Assembly: GCF_002964705.1 (NCBI RefSeq) | Contig: NZ_PQCD01000003.1 | Coordinates: forward strand, 1 to 64,000 | Length of the DNA stretch: 64,000 bases | Reading direction: 5' to 3' | Source of the DNA: Pseudoalteromonas sp. T1lg75 | Lineage (GTDB): Bacteria > Pseudomonadota > Gammaproteobacteria > Enterobacterales > Alteromonadaceae | Shown: piece by piece, positions 48,939 to 56,947 of the stretch | Layout: each line of letters starts with the position of its first letter | How positions within the stretch are numbered: the stretch's first letter is position 1 | Program-made: the position numbers and the translations under genes | The notes under the pieces: model-generated | What the model was told of the DNA's origin: nothing | Databases searched by the model: none | The model's input: only the letters and a program-made list of their open reading frames with translations

Positions 48939-49919
48939 ATGAAGATTCAATATTTAGCACCTATCGCCTTTCTAGCCAGTGGCAGTGCCTTCGCCGATTT
49001 AGGTGAGGCGGGTTGGAGTGGCGACGTATCCTTTATGGCCAGTGCCCGCAGCCACAAAAGTAACCTTTATAGCGGCGATGACAAAGTAAAAACCGGCCAA
49101 CTAAACAGCGATGGTGATAAAGAAGATGAAGTGGTCGCCTTCCCTATCGGGTCGGTCAAATACACCTTTGGCGATACCAATAACCAGCAATTCTTTATTA
49201 ACGGCGAAACCCGTGACGGCGTTCGCACCGGGTTGTTTTCCGTTGCCCTGGGTTATCGTGTGGAAGTGGGCGAGAAATCCACTCTGGCCGTGGCCTTGAT
49301 CCCCAATGTGATCGCCGATGAAGTCTGGCGTGACCCCTATATGACCAACGAGCGCCGCCACGACACCGATATGGGCGATGATGCGGTACGCATTACCTAC
49401 AAGAATATTCTCGACACCAACTTCTACGCCCAACTGACCGGTTTTAGCCGTAAGATTGACGATGAAGATTCGGGCCTCAACAGCTACTCTGCGTTTCAAG
49501 ACCAGCTAGAGCGTGAAGGCGACGGTTACTACCTCGAAGCCGGTTATGTATTTGACTTGGGTCCGCAGTCAAAATTCAAACTAGGCGCCAACTATAACGA
49601 TTTCGATGCCGACGGCGAGGCCATGTCCCTGGACGGTTATGGCGTAGAGCTGACCTACACCGCGGTATTCGGTAATCACTCTTTGGCCGTGTCGGCGCGC
49701 TACCGCAGCACAGAAAACGATGAAATGAATCCGATTTTCAATCAGGTACAAGAAGACGATCGTTACTCAGCGATCCTGGCTTACAGCTACGACAAAATTG
49801 AGGGCTGGGACAATTGGTCAATTGTCGCCTCTGGTGGTACACGTCGCACCGACTCCAATATTGAGTTTTACGATGAAACCGAAAACTTTGCCGCCATGGG
49901 TCTGCGCTACCGTTTTTAA
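48939..49919 (+). CDS. DUF2860 family outer-membrane protein
   Basis: 326 residues with a signal peptide (MKIQYLAPIAFLASGSAFA, cleavage about 19-20). Alternating hydrophobic residues, many Tyr and Asp, and a C-terminal AAMGLRYRF ending in Phe are typical of an outer-membrane beta-barrel. VKYTFGDTNNQQFFINGETRDGV and DEVWRDPYMTNERRHDTD match DUF2860, a family found in Vibrio and Alteromonadales; it may be a channel of unknown substrate. It is preceded by a TetR gene and a shared palindrome, so induction by a small molecule is likely. Terminator at 49951. Confidence 0.83.
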   Translation: MKIQYLAPIAFLASGSAFADLGEAGWSGDVSFMASARSHKSNLYSGDDKVKTGQLNSDGDKEDEVVAFPIGSVKYTFGDTNNQQFFINGETRDGVRTGLFSVALGYRVEVGEKSTLAVALIPNVIADEVWRDPYMTNERRHDTDMGDDAVRITYKNILDTNFYAQLTGFSRKIDDEDSGLNSYSAFQDQLEREGDGYYLEAGYVFDLGPQSKFKLGANYNDFDADGEAMSLDGYGVELTYTAVFGNHSLAVSARYRSTENDEMNPIFNQVQEDDRYSAILAYSYDKIEGWDNWSIVASGGTRRTDSNIEFYDETENFAAMGLRYRF

Positions 49920-49950
49920 AGCTAAGAGCGATGCACAGGGACGTGATTTA

Positions 49951-49975
49951 AAGCGAGCTAGATGCTCGCTTTTTT
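49951..49975 (+). terminator. Terminator of the DUF2860 gene
   Basis: AAGCGAGC-TAGAT-GCTCGCTT followed by a T run. Confidence 0.85.
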
Positions 49976-50104
49976 CATTTTTATAGCGCCAAAACCTGGT
50001 GCTCATCTTACCTATTTCGCCAAAACCTAAGGCCCGGCTCACACTTAGTCATTTTCCTCACTAAACTCATACTAGAAAAGCGAGTTATTTTGTGAGTTTA
50101 TTTT

Positions 50105-51508
50105 ATGGCTAAAATTACATTTCATGGCGCAGCACAAGAAGTAACAGGCTCATGTCATCTGCTCTCCACACCGGCTCTTGGTGAAGTGTTACTCGATTGC
50201 GGCATGTTGCAAGGCATGAGAGGCAAACATAAGGTATCCAAAAAGCAGTTTAACTTTAATCCCAGGAGCATAGATGCCGTTATTTTATCCCATGCCCATT
50301 TAGACCATTCCGGCCGTTTACCCTCTTTAGTTCATGATGGCTTTGAAGGCCCCATCTATTGCACCGAAGCAACCTCACAGTTACTCCCTGTGATGCTTTT
50401 AGACGCCCTGGGTCTGTATGAAAACGATCTGATGCGGGAAAACCGCAGGTTAATGCGCAAGGGCAAGCCCGAAATTGAGCCTCTGTATTCTAAAGCCGAC
50501 GTGTTAAAGGTGTTCGATTTACTTAAGCCCATCGCTTATAGAGAAAAGAAACAATTAGGGGATGGGGCCTTACTGTGCTTCTACGATGCCGGACATATTC
50601 TCGGCTCGGCCATTGTGGAATTAAAATTCGATGATGAGGGCCTACAAAAAACCTTGGTTTTCTCTGGGGATTTAGGCAACAAGGACACCCTGCTGATGAA
50701 TGATCCCACCTTGCTTGAACATGCCGATATAGTTCTTATGGAAGGCACCTATGGCGATCGGGAGCATAAGTCACTCGGCGATACCCTAACCCAATTTAAA
50801 GAGGTATTACACCAAGCGTTTGAAAATGGCGGTAATGTGATGATCCCCGCCTTCGCCGTTGGCCGTACCCAGGAGCTATTGCTGTATCTGGGTAAATTGC
50901 AGATGGCCGGTGAGCTGGATAACTGGCAAATCTTTTTAGACAGTCCCATGGCGATAGAGGTCACACAAATTTACGATCAGTGGCTGCCTACCTTGGATTG
51001 CGAAGGGGTTAAACCCTTATGCACGGGGGAGCAAACCCTGCTGAAAAACTTTCTCTCCACCCTGCATTTAATGGTGAGCGCCGAAGACTCCATGTCCATT
51101 AATAAGATCAGCAAGGGCGCGCTTATTATTGCCGGCAGCGGCATGTGTACCGGCGGGCGCATTACTCACCACTTTAAGCACCGTATTTGGGACAGTCGCA
51201 ACACCTTAATTTTTGTTGGTTTTCAGGCCTATGGCACACTCGGGCGCATACTGGTTGAAGGTGCGCAGCACATTAAACTCTTTGGTGACGATTTTATTGT
51301 GAAGGCCAATGTAGAAACCCTGGGCGGTTTTTCGGCCCACGCTGGACAAAGGGAACTGATTAACTGGGTTGCCAATTTTAAAAGCTTTCCCAAGGTGGTG
51401 TTGGTCCATGGCGAACCGGATGCCCTCACGGCATTGTCAGAAAAACTGCTGCATGAACACAACATTGAAGCTGAAATACCCATTTTAGGGCAAGTTATTG
51501 AGTTTTAA
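50105..51508 (+). CDS. Beta-CASP metallo-beta-lactamase-fold hydrolase (YSH1/CPSF73-like)
   Basis: 467 residues. The metallo-beta-lactamase part (about 1-190) has the metal motif SHAHLDHSG (about 60-68), GSCHLL near the N-terminus and DAGHILGSAIVEL plus FSGDLG. The beta-CASP insert follows (about 200-370) with MEGTYGDREH, VMIPAFAVGRTQELLLYL and IAGSGMCTGGRITHH. The C-terminal RMMBL part has FSAHAGQRELINWV and VHGEPDALTAL. Relatives cut RNA; the bacterial ones are mostly untested, some being exo- or endoribonucleases. It is monocistronic between two unrelated genes. Confidence 0.92.
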   Translation: MAKITFHGAAQEVTGSCHLLSTPALGEVLLDCGMLQGMRGKHKVSKKQFNFNPRSIDAVILSHAHLDHSGRLPSLVHDGFEGPIYCTEATSQLLPVMLLDALGLYENDLMRENRRLMRKGKPEIEPLYSKADVLKVFDLLKPIAYREKKQLGDGALLCFYDAGHILGSAIVELKFDDEGLQKTLVFSGDLGNKDTLLMNDPTLLEHADIVLMEGTYGDREHKSLGDTLTQFKEVLHQAFENGGNVMIPAFAVGRTQELLLYLGKLQMAGELDNWQIFLDSPMAIEVTQIYDQWLPTLDCEGVKPLCTGEQTLLKNFLSTLHLMVSAEDSMSINKISKGALIIAGSGMCTGGRITHHFKHRIWDSRNTLIFVGFQAYGTLGRILVEGAQHIKLFGDDFIVKANVETLGGFSAHAGQRELINWVANFKSFPKVVLVHGEPDALTALSEKLLHEHNIEAEIPILGQVIEF

Positions 51509-51547
51509 TGGGACTGTAATTTATTGAACTAAGGTGGGATCCCAAAA

Positions 51548-51569
51548 GCCGCCTGAATAGTCAGGCGGC
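51548..51569 (-). terminator. Strong hairpin, possible terminator
   Basis: Perfect 9-bp stem GCCGCCTGA-ATAG-TCAGGCGGC. On the minus strand it is followed by TTTT; on the plus strand no T tract follows. It could end either the metallo-hydrolase or the TonB-like gene. Confidence 0.55.
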
Positions 51570-51791
51570 CATGGAATTTGTTAGTTATCTTTAAGAAAAC
51601 TCTTCGGGGGCGATGAAATCAGTTAAGCCCATCAGTCACTTTCCTCTCGCAAATAGAAATAATACCGTCACTTCAATTAGCGTTCTCAGGATCATCTGTT
51701 GCCACGCAAAAATTTAGATTTATTTTATTAATTGATATATATCGCCAAATAGGTGGTTTATACTACCTTTCATAAAAAACTATCCACTATA

Positions 51792-52178
51792 TTAATTCGC
51801 TACTTCGCCACCGAAAAATGTAGAGTCTTGGACTTTAGCTGGCGCTGTTGGATTGTCTACTAACGGTTTGAATTGAATAAGTTCGTAGTATCGTTTGAAG
51901 GCCTCTTTATAGCCTGGCTTGTCAGGCGTTACCGACAGTACTTCGACGTTTTTTGCTTTGCCTTCTGGTGTAATGGTGAACGTTAAATTCGCAGTTACAA
52001 GCTGCGAGCTTTTCGCCATAAATTCTCCCTGTGGAGTAACCGTTGCTTCTAAAGCTTCAATGGTCGGGATAGCCCGCCATTGCTTTCTGAATTCGTCAGA
52101 GTCTAAGATTTCAGTTGCCATTCCAGAAAAAGAAAAGCTGAAGAATGATATTAATATAACTAGTTTTATTTTACTCAT
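51792..52178 (-). CDS. Small periplasmic protein with TonB C-terminal-like domain
   Basis: 128 residues with a signal peptide (MSKIKLVILISFFSFSFSGMA). The mature part resembles the TonB C-terminal fold: LVTANLTFTITPEGKAKNVEVLS is the two-strand start and YKEAFKRYYELIQFKPLVDNP the helix and third strand (compare the WRFKP motif). It has no membrane anchor segment beyond the signal, no Pro-rich linker and no partner ExbBD, so it is not a full TonB. Functions of such lone domains are unknown. It is AT-rich compared with the neighbours. A TonB-dependent receptor lies about 0.7 kb away on the same strand. Confidence 0.65.
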   Translation of the reverse strand: MSKIKLVILISFFSFSFSGMATEILDSDEFRKQWRAIPTIEALEATVTPQGEFMAKSSQLVTANLTFTITPEGKAKNVEVLSVTPDKPGYKEAFKRYYELIQFKPLVDNPTAPAKVQDSTFFGGEVAN

Positions 52179-52686
52179 GACATTCCCTTATTAATGATGG
52201 GTTCTTCCCGTAGACTTTTATAAAAGAAATTAATTCAAAATTTCTTATCATCAAGGCTAATAAGATAAATTGACGTTGGCGTCAACTATTTAATCAAAAG
52301 CAGAGCAAGTCAGATAATCACCTGGTGAAACCAGCCCCTTTTTATAAATTTTACGCACGGAAAAGAAGGCAAGAAAACAATATTTTTCTACTTCATTACT
52401 GCAACAGGTTATAAAAAATTCTAACCTTAATGATTTGATGATAAGTGATTTTAAATCTGAGCTTAGAGTTTTAAATTGATAACCCTGTACCAGCGGCACA
52501 TGGCTTTACAATGTGATGGGAAAGAGTTTTAGAAAGCCGCTCGAATTACATAGGTCAATCAAGCGGCTACTAAAATTGATGATTTGGACTGTAAGCCTAG
52601 CCCTGTTCCTTCCAGAAAGAAATTCATCTAGACCTCAGAGCTTTCTTGGTATCTCTGCGGGTACTAACTGTATTTGAACACTACAC
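52179..52686. other. AT-rich gene-free stretch
   Basis: No convincing gene. It contains a palindrome TTGACG-TTGG-CGTCAA at 52270-52285, which lies upstream of the TonB-like gene and may be its operator, and an inverted repeat AGCCGCT/AGCGGCT at 52535-52541 and 52562-52568 downstream of tatA, a possible weak terminator. Confidence 0.5.
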
Positions 52687-52842
52687 TCAAGGCTTGCCGT
52701 TAGACTTATCTTCAATGGCACGTTTAAATCCTTTAACCGACGTACCTAAATCCTCACCAAATCGTGATAACTTTTTTGTTCCAAATAACAAGATTACTAT
52801 CACTGCGATAATTAATAATTGCCAAACGCTGATATTTGCCAT
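52687..52842 (-). CDS. tatA: Short orphan TatA/TatE-family protein
   Basis: 51 residues. [20 protein letters not shown] is the membrane helix, then the [14 protein letters not shown] hinge and the amphipathic helix [12 protein letters not shown], then SNGKP and TGA; this is the conserved TatA/E core with hallmark LFGTKKL. TatA multimers form the passage for folded proteins in the twin-arginine pathway. Normal TatA has a 20-40 residue acidic tail that is absent here. No tatB or tatC adjoins it. GAGG is 6-8 bases before the ATG. It lies 45 bp beyond the TonB-dependent receptor stop, with a terminator between. The same locus encodes a Tat-signal protein at 58306-58812. Confidence 0.88.
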   Translation of the reverse strand: MANISVWQLLIIAVIVILLFGTKKLSRFGEDLGTSVKGFKRAIEDKSNGKP

Positions 52843-52867
52843 GTAAAACCTCATTCAAAATAGATAA

Positions 52868-52888
52868 AAGCGCCCGTTACGGGCGCTT
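52868..52888 (-). terminator. Terminator of the TonB-dependent receptor gene
   Basis: AAGCGCCC-GTTAC-GGGCGCTT, followed on the minus strand by a T-rich tract. Confidence 0.85.
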
Positions 52889-52896
52889 ATTCTTTA

Positions 52897-55716
52897 TTAG
52901 AAGCTAGCACGTACCCCTAACGCGACTTGCGTACCAAATCGCTCTAGGTAACTCACCTGATCGGTCCGCTTGGTGTAACCCCAGTAACGTTCGTTGGTTA
53001 AGTTTGTCGCTTCAGCAAATACCGTAAATTGATCCGTAATGTCGTAACTCATGCTCGCATCAAGCTGACCGTAGTCGGAAATCCAATAAGGCCCACCCCA
53101 GGCATCCGGATTTGAAAGAAACTTACTACGCCAGTTGTAGGCCAGTCGCGCTTGAAAACCATATTGCTCATAATAAACAACGGCGTTGTAAGAGTTTTTA
53201 GACATACCTCTAAATGGTAGGCCAGACTCTTTTAACTCGGGCTCATCGTAGCTACTGTCCACATAGGTGTAGTTGAATTGAAAGCCCAGGCCATTAAATG
53301 GCTCAGGAAGCACATTCTCTAGAGATTGCTGATAAGCAAGCTCAGCCCCTTTAATGGTTGCACCATACTCACTCTTACCTGGATAAGAGGCGAAGTAACG
53401 AACGCCTTCCACTTCAACCGGGCCTTCAACATAGTCGATAAACGACTTCAGATCTTTTACAAACACGCCGCCGCTCAATGAACTACTGTCTTCGAAGTAC
53501 CACTCTAGCGTCATATCGGCCTGGTTTGCTTCCTCTGGCGTAAGTGAAGAGTCCCCCATGGAAAGTTGAGGCAAACCTTCACGATAAGTGTCAAAGTTAG
53601 GAGCAAGCCAAGGACGCAAGTAACCCAATGACGGACGGCTAATCACTTGAGCCGCTGAGAAGCGATAAATAACGTCATCACTGACACTCAATTTAAAGTT
53701 CATGCTCGGCAGAATATTGCTGTAATCCCCCTTAAACGATTGACTTACCGTTTCGCGCCACCCATTCTCAAGGGGCTTACCATCATCTTGCAATTCAATT
53801 AATGACAGGTCGTACACCGAACCTTTAGAGCTCACATCGGTTTGCGAACCGCGAATACCCAAGTTCAGGGAGTAAGGCATAGTGGCAATGGTGCTTTCCA
53901 GGGTGATCTGCGCATAAGCCGTCAACACTTCTTCGGTCACTTCATAGGTGCCCGACGGGCTCAATGAGGCAACAATACTGGCATCTGTAGCCTCGGCATT
54001 AATTGAACGATAGTAAGCCAGTAATTTGTCGTAATCGAAGCTGGGCCAGGGTTCTGGGGTGACACTGCTTTCGCCATCCAGGAAATCATCAAAGTTAGCG
54101 GCTACAAAGACATCACTCGGGATCTCAAATAAGTTGAAATCACCAGCATTGAAAACCGTGCTGTCATCAAACTCATAGCCATCACGGATCAAATACTGGC
54201 CGCCATTACTAAACTGGCTTGCGTTTTTTGACGCGTATTGCAACTGACTCTTTGTTTGCTCTAGGTAAGTAATACCAAAATCAACTCGGGTAATAAGGTC
54301 GCTATCTGGGATATAGTTACCAATAATTTTAAAGTCATTGATCGTGTCTTCCACACCGGTACCAGTGTTGCGGCTATAGTGCGCACCATAAGATTGATTT
54401 TCGGTCAGCCCCGGAGACAAAAACACATCGGGTAGCATATTGCCCGTGGTGTAATCGATGCCGATAGAATCAATAAAGCCTCGAGCAACAATAAAGCGAT
54501 TGTCACCGCCATTTTCATTTTCAGCTTTTGAATGTGCCAAATCCACCGCAAGCGAAAGCCCATCCATTGGGTACCATTTCGCATTAAGTGCGATTTGATA
54601 GGTATCTGTTTTTCTTGGGTTCGTCAGGTTGAGCAGTTCAACCATGGTATTACCCGTTTGCGTCATGGACACCACGCGGCCGGATTCATCAAATTGTGCA
54701 TCGGTAAATACCGGCGTACCTGGTGTCCAGCTTTCGTCATAGTTAACAAAGCCGATTTGATAGCGGTGGCCATCGGTATTGTAGCGGGAGTACAGCGCAT
54801 CAAAATTGACATCAAGCGTATCACTTGGGCGCCATTGCATCGCCAGCGTTGCACCTACTCGCTCACGCACGTCCTGGGCGTTAGCAAAGTACATATAACT
54901 GGGGATCTTAGACGCAAAGATCTCGCTTTGACCGTCGATTTCTCCGTTGCCATTCATGTCAACGGGCACGCCTGCACTATCTGCACCCCACCCTTCTTCT
55001 TCATCAAAGAAGCCGCTGGCTGAGTAGGTATCGGCACGCAATGTTTTCTTTGAATAGGCGCCAGAAAATAGCACACCAAAGGTGTCGTCATTGAAGTTAT
55101 CGCCAATTATAAATGATGCATGCGGATGAATATCTTCAGTTCGTGACTCATAAATACCTTTTGCCGACGCACTGAGCGTAAAACCATCTTGATCCAGTGG
55201 CTTACGTGTTTCAATATCGACCACCGCACCTATACCACCTTCAATTAGGCGAGCTTCGGGAGACTTATTTACTTGTAGAGCTCCAACTAACTCCGATGCT
55301 ATGGTATCGAAATTGAAATCCCGTCCGGCATCCTCAGAGGCAAGCTTACGCCCGTTCAGTGTTGTGATGTTGTAGCCACCACCCAATCCGCGTACTAATA
55401 TATTTTGCCCTTCACCACCATTACGGGTAATGGTTATTCCCGGCACACGCTGCAAGGCTTCTGCTAGGTTCTCATCGGGGAACTTGCCAATATCGTCCGC
55501 TACAACGACGTCAACCACTGTCGCGGCTTCTCTTTTACGAAAGTTTGACTCTTTGATACTACTGCGGATCCCCGTCACCTCAATAACTTCAACGTCTTCA
55601 TCTTTTTCCGCTGGGTCATTCGCTTTTTCTTGCTGAGCAGTTGCTACAAAACTGACTGACGAGGCCAGGATCGAACTAATCAACAAACTGAGGTATTTTT
55701 GTTTATTCTTTGCCAC
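52897..55716 (-). CDS. TonB-dependent receptor, likely for GalNAc-containing oligosaccharides
   Basis: 939 residues from GTG at 55716, which has AGAGGAAAT as ribosome-binding site and gives a normal signal peptide (MAKNKQKYLSLLISSILASS...ATA). An ATG at 55755 would add 13 residues and has no such site. A TonB box-like EVIEVTGIRSSI is followed by the plug domain (AALQRVPG-type ALQRVPGITITRNGGEGQNI, VRGLG) and a 22-strand barrel ending in VALGVRASF. This type is common for sugar oligomers in Alteromonadales. It sits next to agaR, and two AgaR-type motifs precede it, so it probably imports GalNAc-containing glycans (substrate inferred). Confidence 0.9.
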   Translation of the reverse strand: MAKNKQKYLSLLISSILASSVSFVATAQQEKANDPAEKDEDVEVIEVTGIRSSIKESNFRKREAATVVDVVVADDIGKFPDENLAEALQRVPGITITRNGGEGQNILVRGLGGGYNITTLNGRKLASEDAGRDFNFDTIASELVGALQVNKSPEARLIEGGIGAVVDIETRKPLDQDGFTLSASAKGIYESRTEDIHPHASFIIGDNFNDDTFGVLFSGAYSKKTLRADTYSASGFFDEEEGWGADSAGVPVDMNGNGEIDGQSEIFASKIPSYMYFANAQDVRERVGATLAMQWRPSDTLDVNFDALYSRYNTDGHRYQIGFVNYDESWTPGTPVFTDAQFDESGRVVSMTQTGNTMVELLNLTNPRKTDTYQIALNAKWYPMDGLSLAVDLAHSKAENENGGDNRFIVARGFIDSIGIDYTTGNMLPDVFLSPGLTENQSYGAHYSRNTGTGVEDTINDFKIIGNYIPDSDLITRVDFGITYLEQTKSQLQYASKNASQFSNGGQYLIRDGYEFDDSTVFNAGDFNLFEIPSDVFVAANFDDFLDGESSVTPEPWPSFDYDKLLAYYRSINAEATDASIVASLSPSGTYEVTEEVLTAYAQITLESTIATMPYSLNLGIRGSQTDVSSKGSVYDLSLIELQDDGKPLENGWRETVSQSFKGDYSNILPSMNFKLSVSDDVIYRFSAAQVISRPSLGYLRPWLAPNFDTYREGLPQLSMGDSSLTPEEANQADMTLEWYFEDSSSLSGGVFVKDLKSFIDYVEGPVEVEGVRYFASYPGKSEYGATIKGAELAYQQSLENVLPEPFNGLGFQFNYTYVDSSYDEPELKESGLPFRGMSKNSYNAVVYYEQYGFQARLAYNWRSKFLSNPDAWGGPYWISDYGQLDASMSYDITDQFTVFAEATNLTNERYWGYTKRTDQVSYLERFGTQVALGVRASF

Positions 55717-55836
55717 ATTGATTTCCTCTTTTGCATTGTCGAAATTTGTCACCATTGCATGGTGCGCGTGTAAGGCCTTGCATATAATCTATAACATTGC
55801 GAAACAAAAAATCAACAAAAAAAACACAATATGAAA

Positions 55837-55851
55837 CTTTCGAATGTTACA
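55837..55851 (+). promoter_or_regulatory. AgaR-type operator 1 (before the TonB-dependent receptor)
   Basis: CTTTCGAATGTTACA, one of three copies of CTTTCgAA.gTTACA in the locus. It is 121 bp upstream of the receptor start. Confidence 0.65.
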
Positions 55852-55909
55852 AATAAATTTTCAATCGTGCTTAAAAAGAGAGCGGTCGCTTAATTTTAAA
55901 GGTTAAAAT

Positions 55910-55924
55910 CTTTCGAAAGTTACA
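55910..55924 (+). promoter_or_regulatory. AgaR-type operator 2
   Basis: CTTTCGAAAGTTACA, 73 bp (seven helical turns) from operator 1 and in the same orientation; both sites would be on one face of DNA and may allow looping. Confidence 0.65.
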
Positions 55925-55977
55925 TTTTGATTTACGGGAAATTATTGGCCTAGATGCAACACTTAAAATCAAGGCAA

Positions 55978-56001
55978 TAAAAAGGCAGCCGTTGGGCTGC
56001 C
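55978..56001 (-). terminator. Terminator of agaR
   Basis: GGCAGCC-GTTG-GGCTGCC (55984-56001) followed on the minus strand by a T run. Confidence 0.85.
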
Positions 56002-56030
56002 TGACGTATCTATAAATAATGATGTGTTTT

Positions 56031-56795
56031 TTATGCCGTAATCACTTTGATACCGAGAGCGATTAAGGACTCAATAAACTCGCTTGGCATTTTTTTATCG
56101 GTCACGAGAATGTCGATCGACTTCAGCGGTAAGACATTGTAGAGCGCTCGCTTTCCGAACTTTGTCGAGTCGGTAACAACAATCACTTGATCTGCGCGTG
56201 TACACATAGAGCGGTTTAACATGGCTTCTGGCTCATAGTGGGTCGTGATACCGGCCTCTTGATCAATACCATCCACCCCCAGAATAACTTTCTTGAAGTT
56301 ATATTTACTCAGCGCTTTTTCAACTTCAGGCGAGTAGAAGGACATTGATTTTTTTCGCAGCTGACCACCAAGCATAAAGACATTCGCATCATCGATATCG
56401 GCGAGAACGTGCGCAATATTTAGGCCATTGGTCATGACCGTAAGCTCTTGCTTTTTGGTTAAAGCTTTTGCCACTTCTTCAGTGGTTGTGCCCGAGTCGA
56501 TAATTAAAGAATCACCGTCTTCAATCAGGTTTGCGACCGCTTTTGCTAGCTGAACTTTTATTTCATAGTTTTCGTTATGCTTATCCTTTATGGATAGTTC
56601 CTTCGCTAACTTGTCACACGCAACCGCACCACCACGGGAACGAACTACTAGGCCACGCTTACCTAATTCGTTCAGATCATGACGAATACTCACCTCAGAA
56701 ATATCAAAGGTTTTTGCTAGTTCCTTTACACTCACCTTACCTTTTTCTTCGGTCATTAGGACGATTTTCTGTCTTCGTTCAATCGTAGTTAGCAT
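56031..56795 (-). CDS. agaR: AgaR, DeoR-family transcriptional regulator of GalNAc utilisation
   Basis: 254 residues, standard DeoR size. The N-terminal helix-turn-helix is MLTTIERRQKIVLMTEEKGK, then VSVKELAKTFDISEVSIRHDLNEL (about 22-45); the C-terminal sugar-phosphate-binding domain has DGDSLIIDSGTTTEEVAKAL, MTNGLNIAHVL and ILGVDGIDQEAGITTH. It is divergent from agaP and next to the TonB-dependent receptor, and the CTTTC-containing motifs around it fit AgaR sites (CTTTC is the half-site in E. coli AgaR). Ligand probably a GalN-6-phosphate-type intermediate. GGAGTAACC before the ATG. Confidence 0.88.
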   Translation of the reverse strand: MLTTIERRQKIVLMTEEKGKVSVKELAKTFDISEVSIRHDLNELGKRGLVVRSRGGAVACDKLAKELSIKDKHNENYEIKVQLAKAVANLIEDGDSLIIDSGTTTEEVAKALTKKQELTVMTNGLNIAHVLADIDDANVFMLGGQLRKKSMSFYSPEVEKALSKYNFKKVILGVDGIDQEAGITTHYEPEAMLNRSMCTRADQVIVVTDSTKFGKRALYNVLPLKSIDILVTDKKMPSEFIESLIALGIKVITA

Positions 56796-56881
56796 GGTTA
56801 CTCCATTCCTTTTATAGATACTTTTACATTATACACTTTACACAAGTGAAGTCCCAAAATAACAATCGAAAGAAAATAAAA

Positions 56882-56896
56882 CTTTCAAAATTTACA
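56882..56896 (+). promoter_or_regulatory. AgaR-type operator 3 (agaR-agaP intergenic)
   Basis: CTTTCAAAATTTACA, 52 bp upstream of agaP; less conserved than copies 1 and 2 (two or three differences). Between divergent agaR and agaP it can control both. Confidence 0.6.
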
Positions 56897-56947
56897 TTCA
56901 TTGTTTTATGATGACTAAAAATAAAACACTTTGAAGATAGAACGACA

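Noticed and set aside
51591-51632. 13-codon minus-strand frame with a GAGAGGAAA site
   Set aside because: Too short to support and without conserved features; it may still be translated.
52290-52499. 69-codon minus-strand reading frame
   Set aside because: GTG start without ribosome-binding site, odd composition, AT-rich gene-free stretch; no family features.
52646-52846. 66-codon plus-strand reading frame
   Set aside because: It is the shadow of the minus-strand tatA gene at 52687-52842, whose protein is plainly conserved.
55717-55755. Upstream ATG for the TonB-dependent receptor
   Set aside because: No ribosome-binding site, and it adds 13 residues ahead of a normal signal peptide; the GTG at 55716 has AGAGGAAAT.
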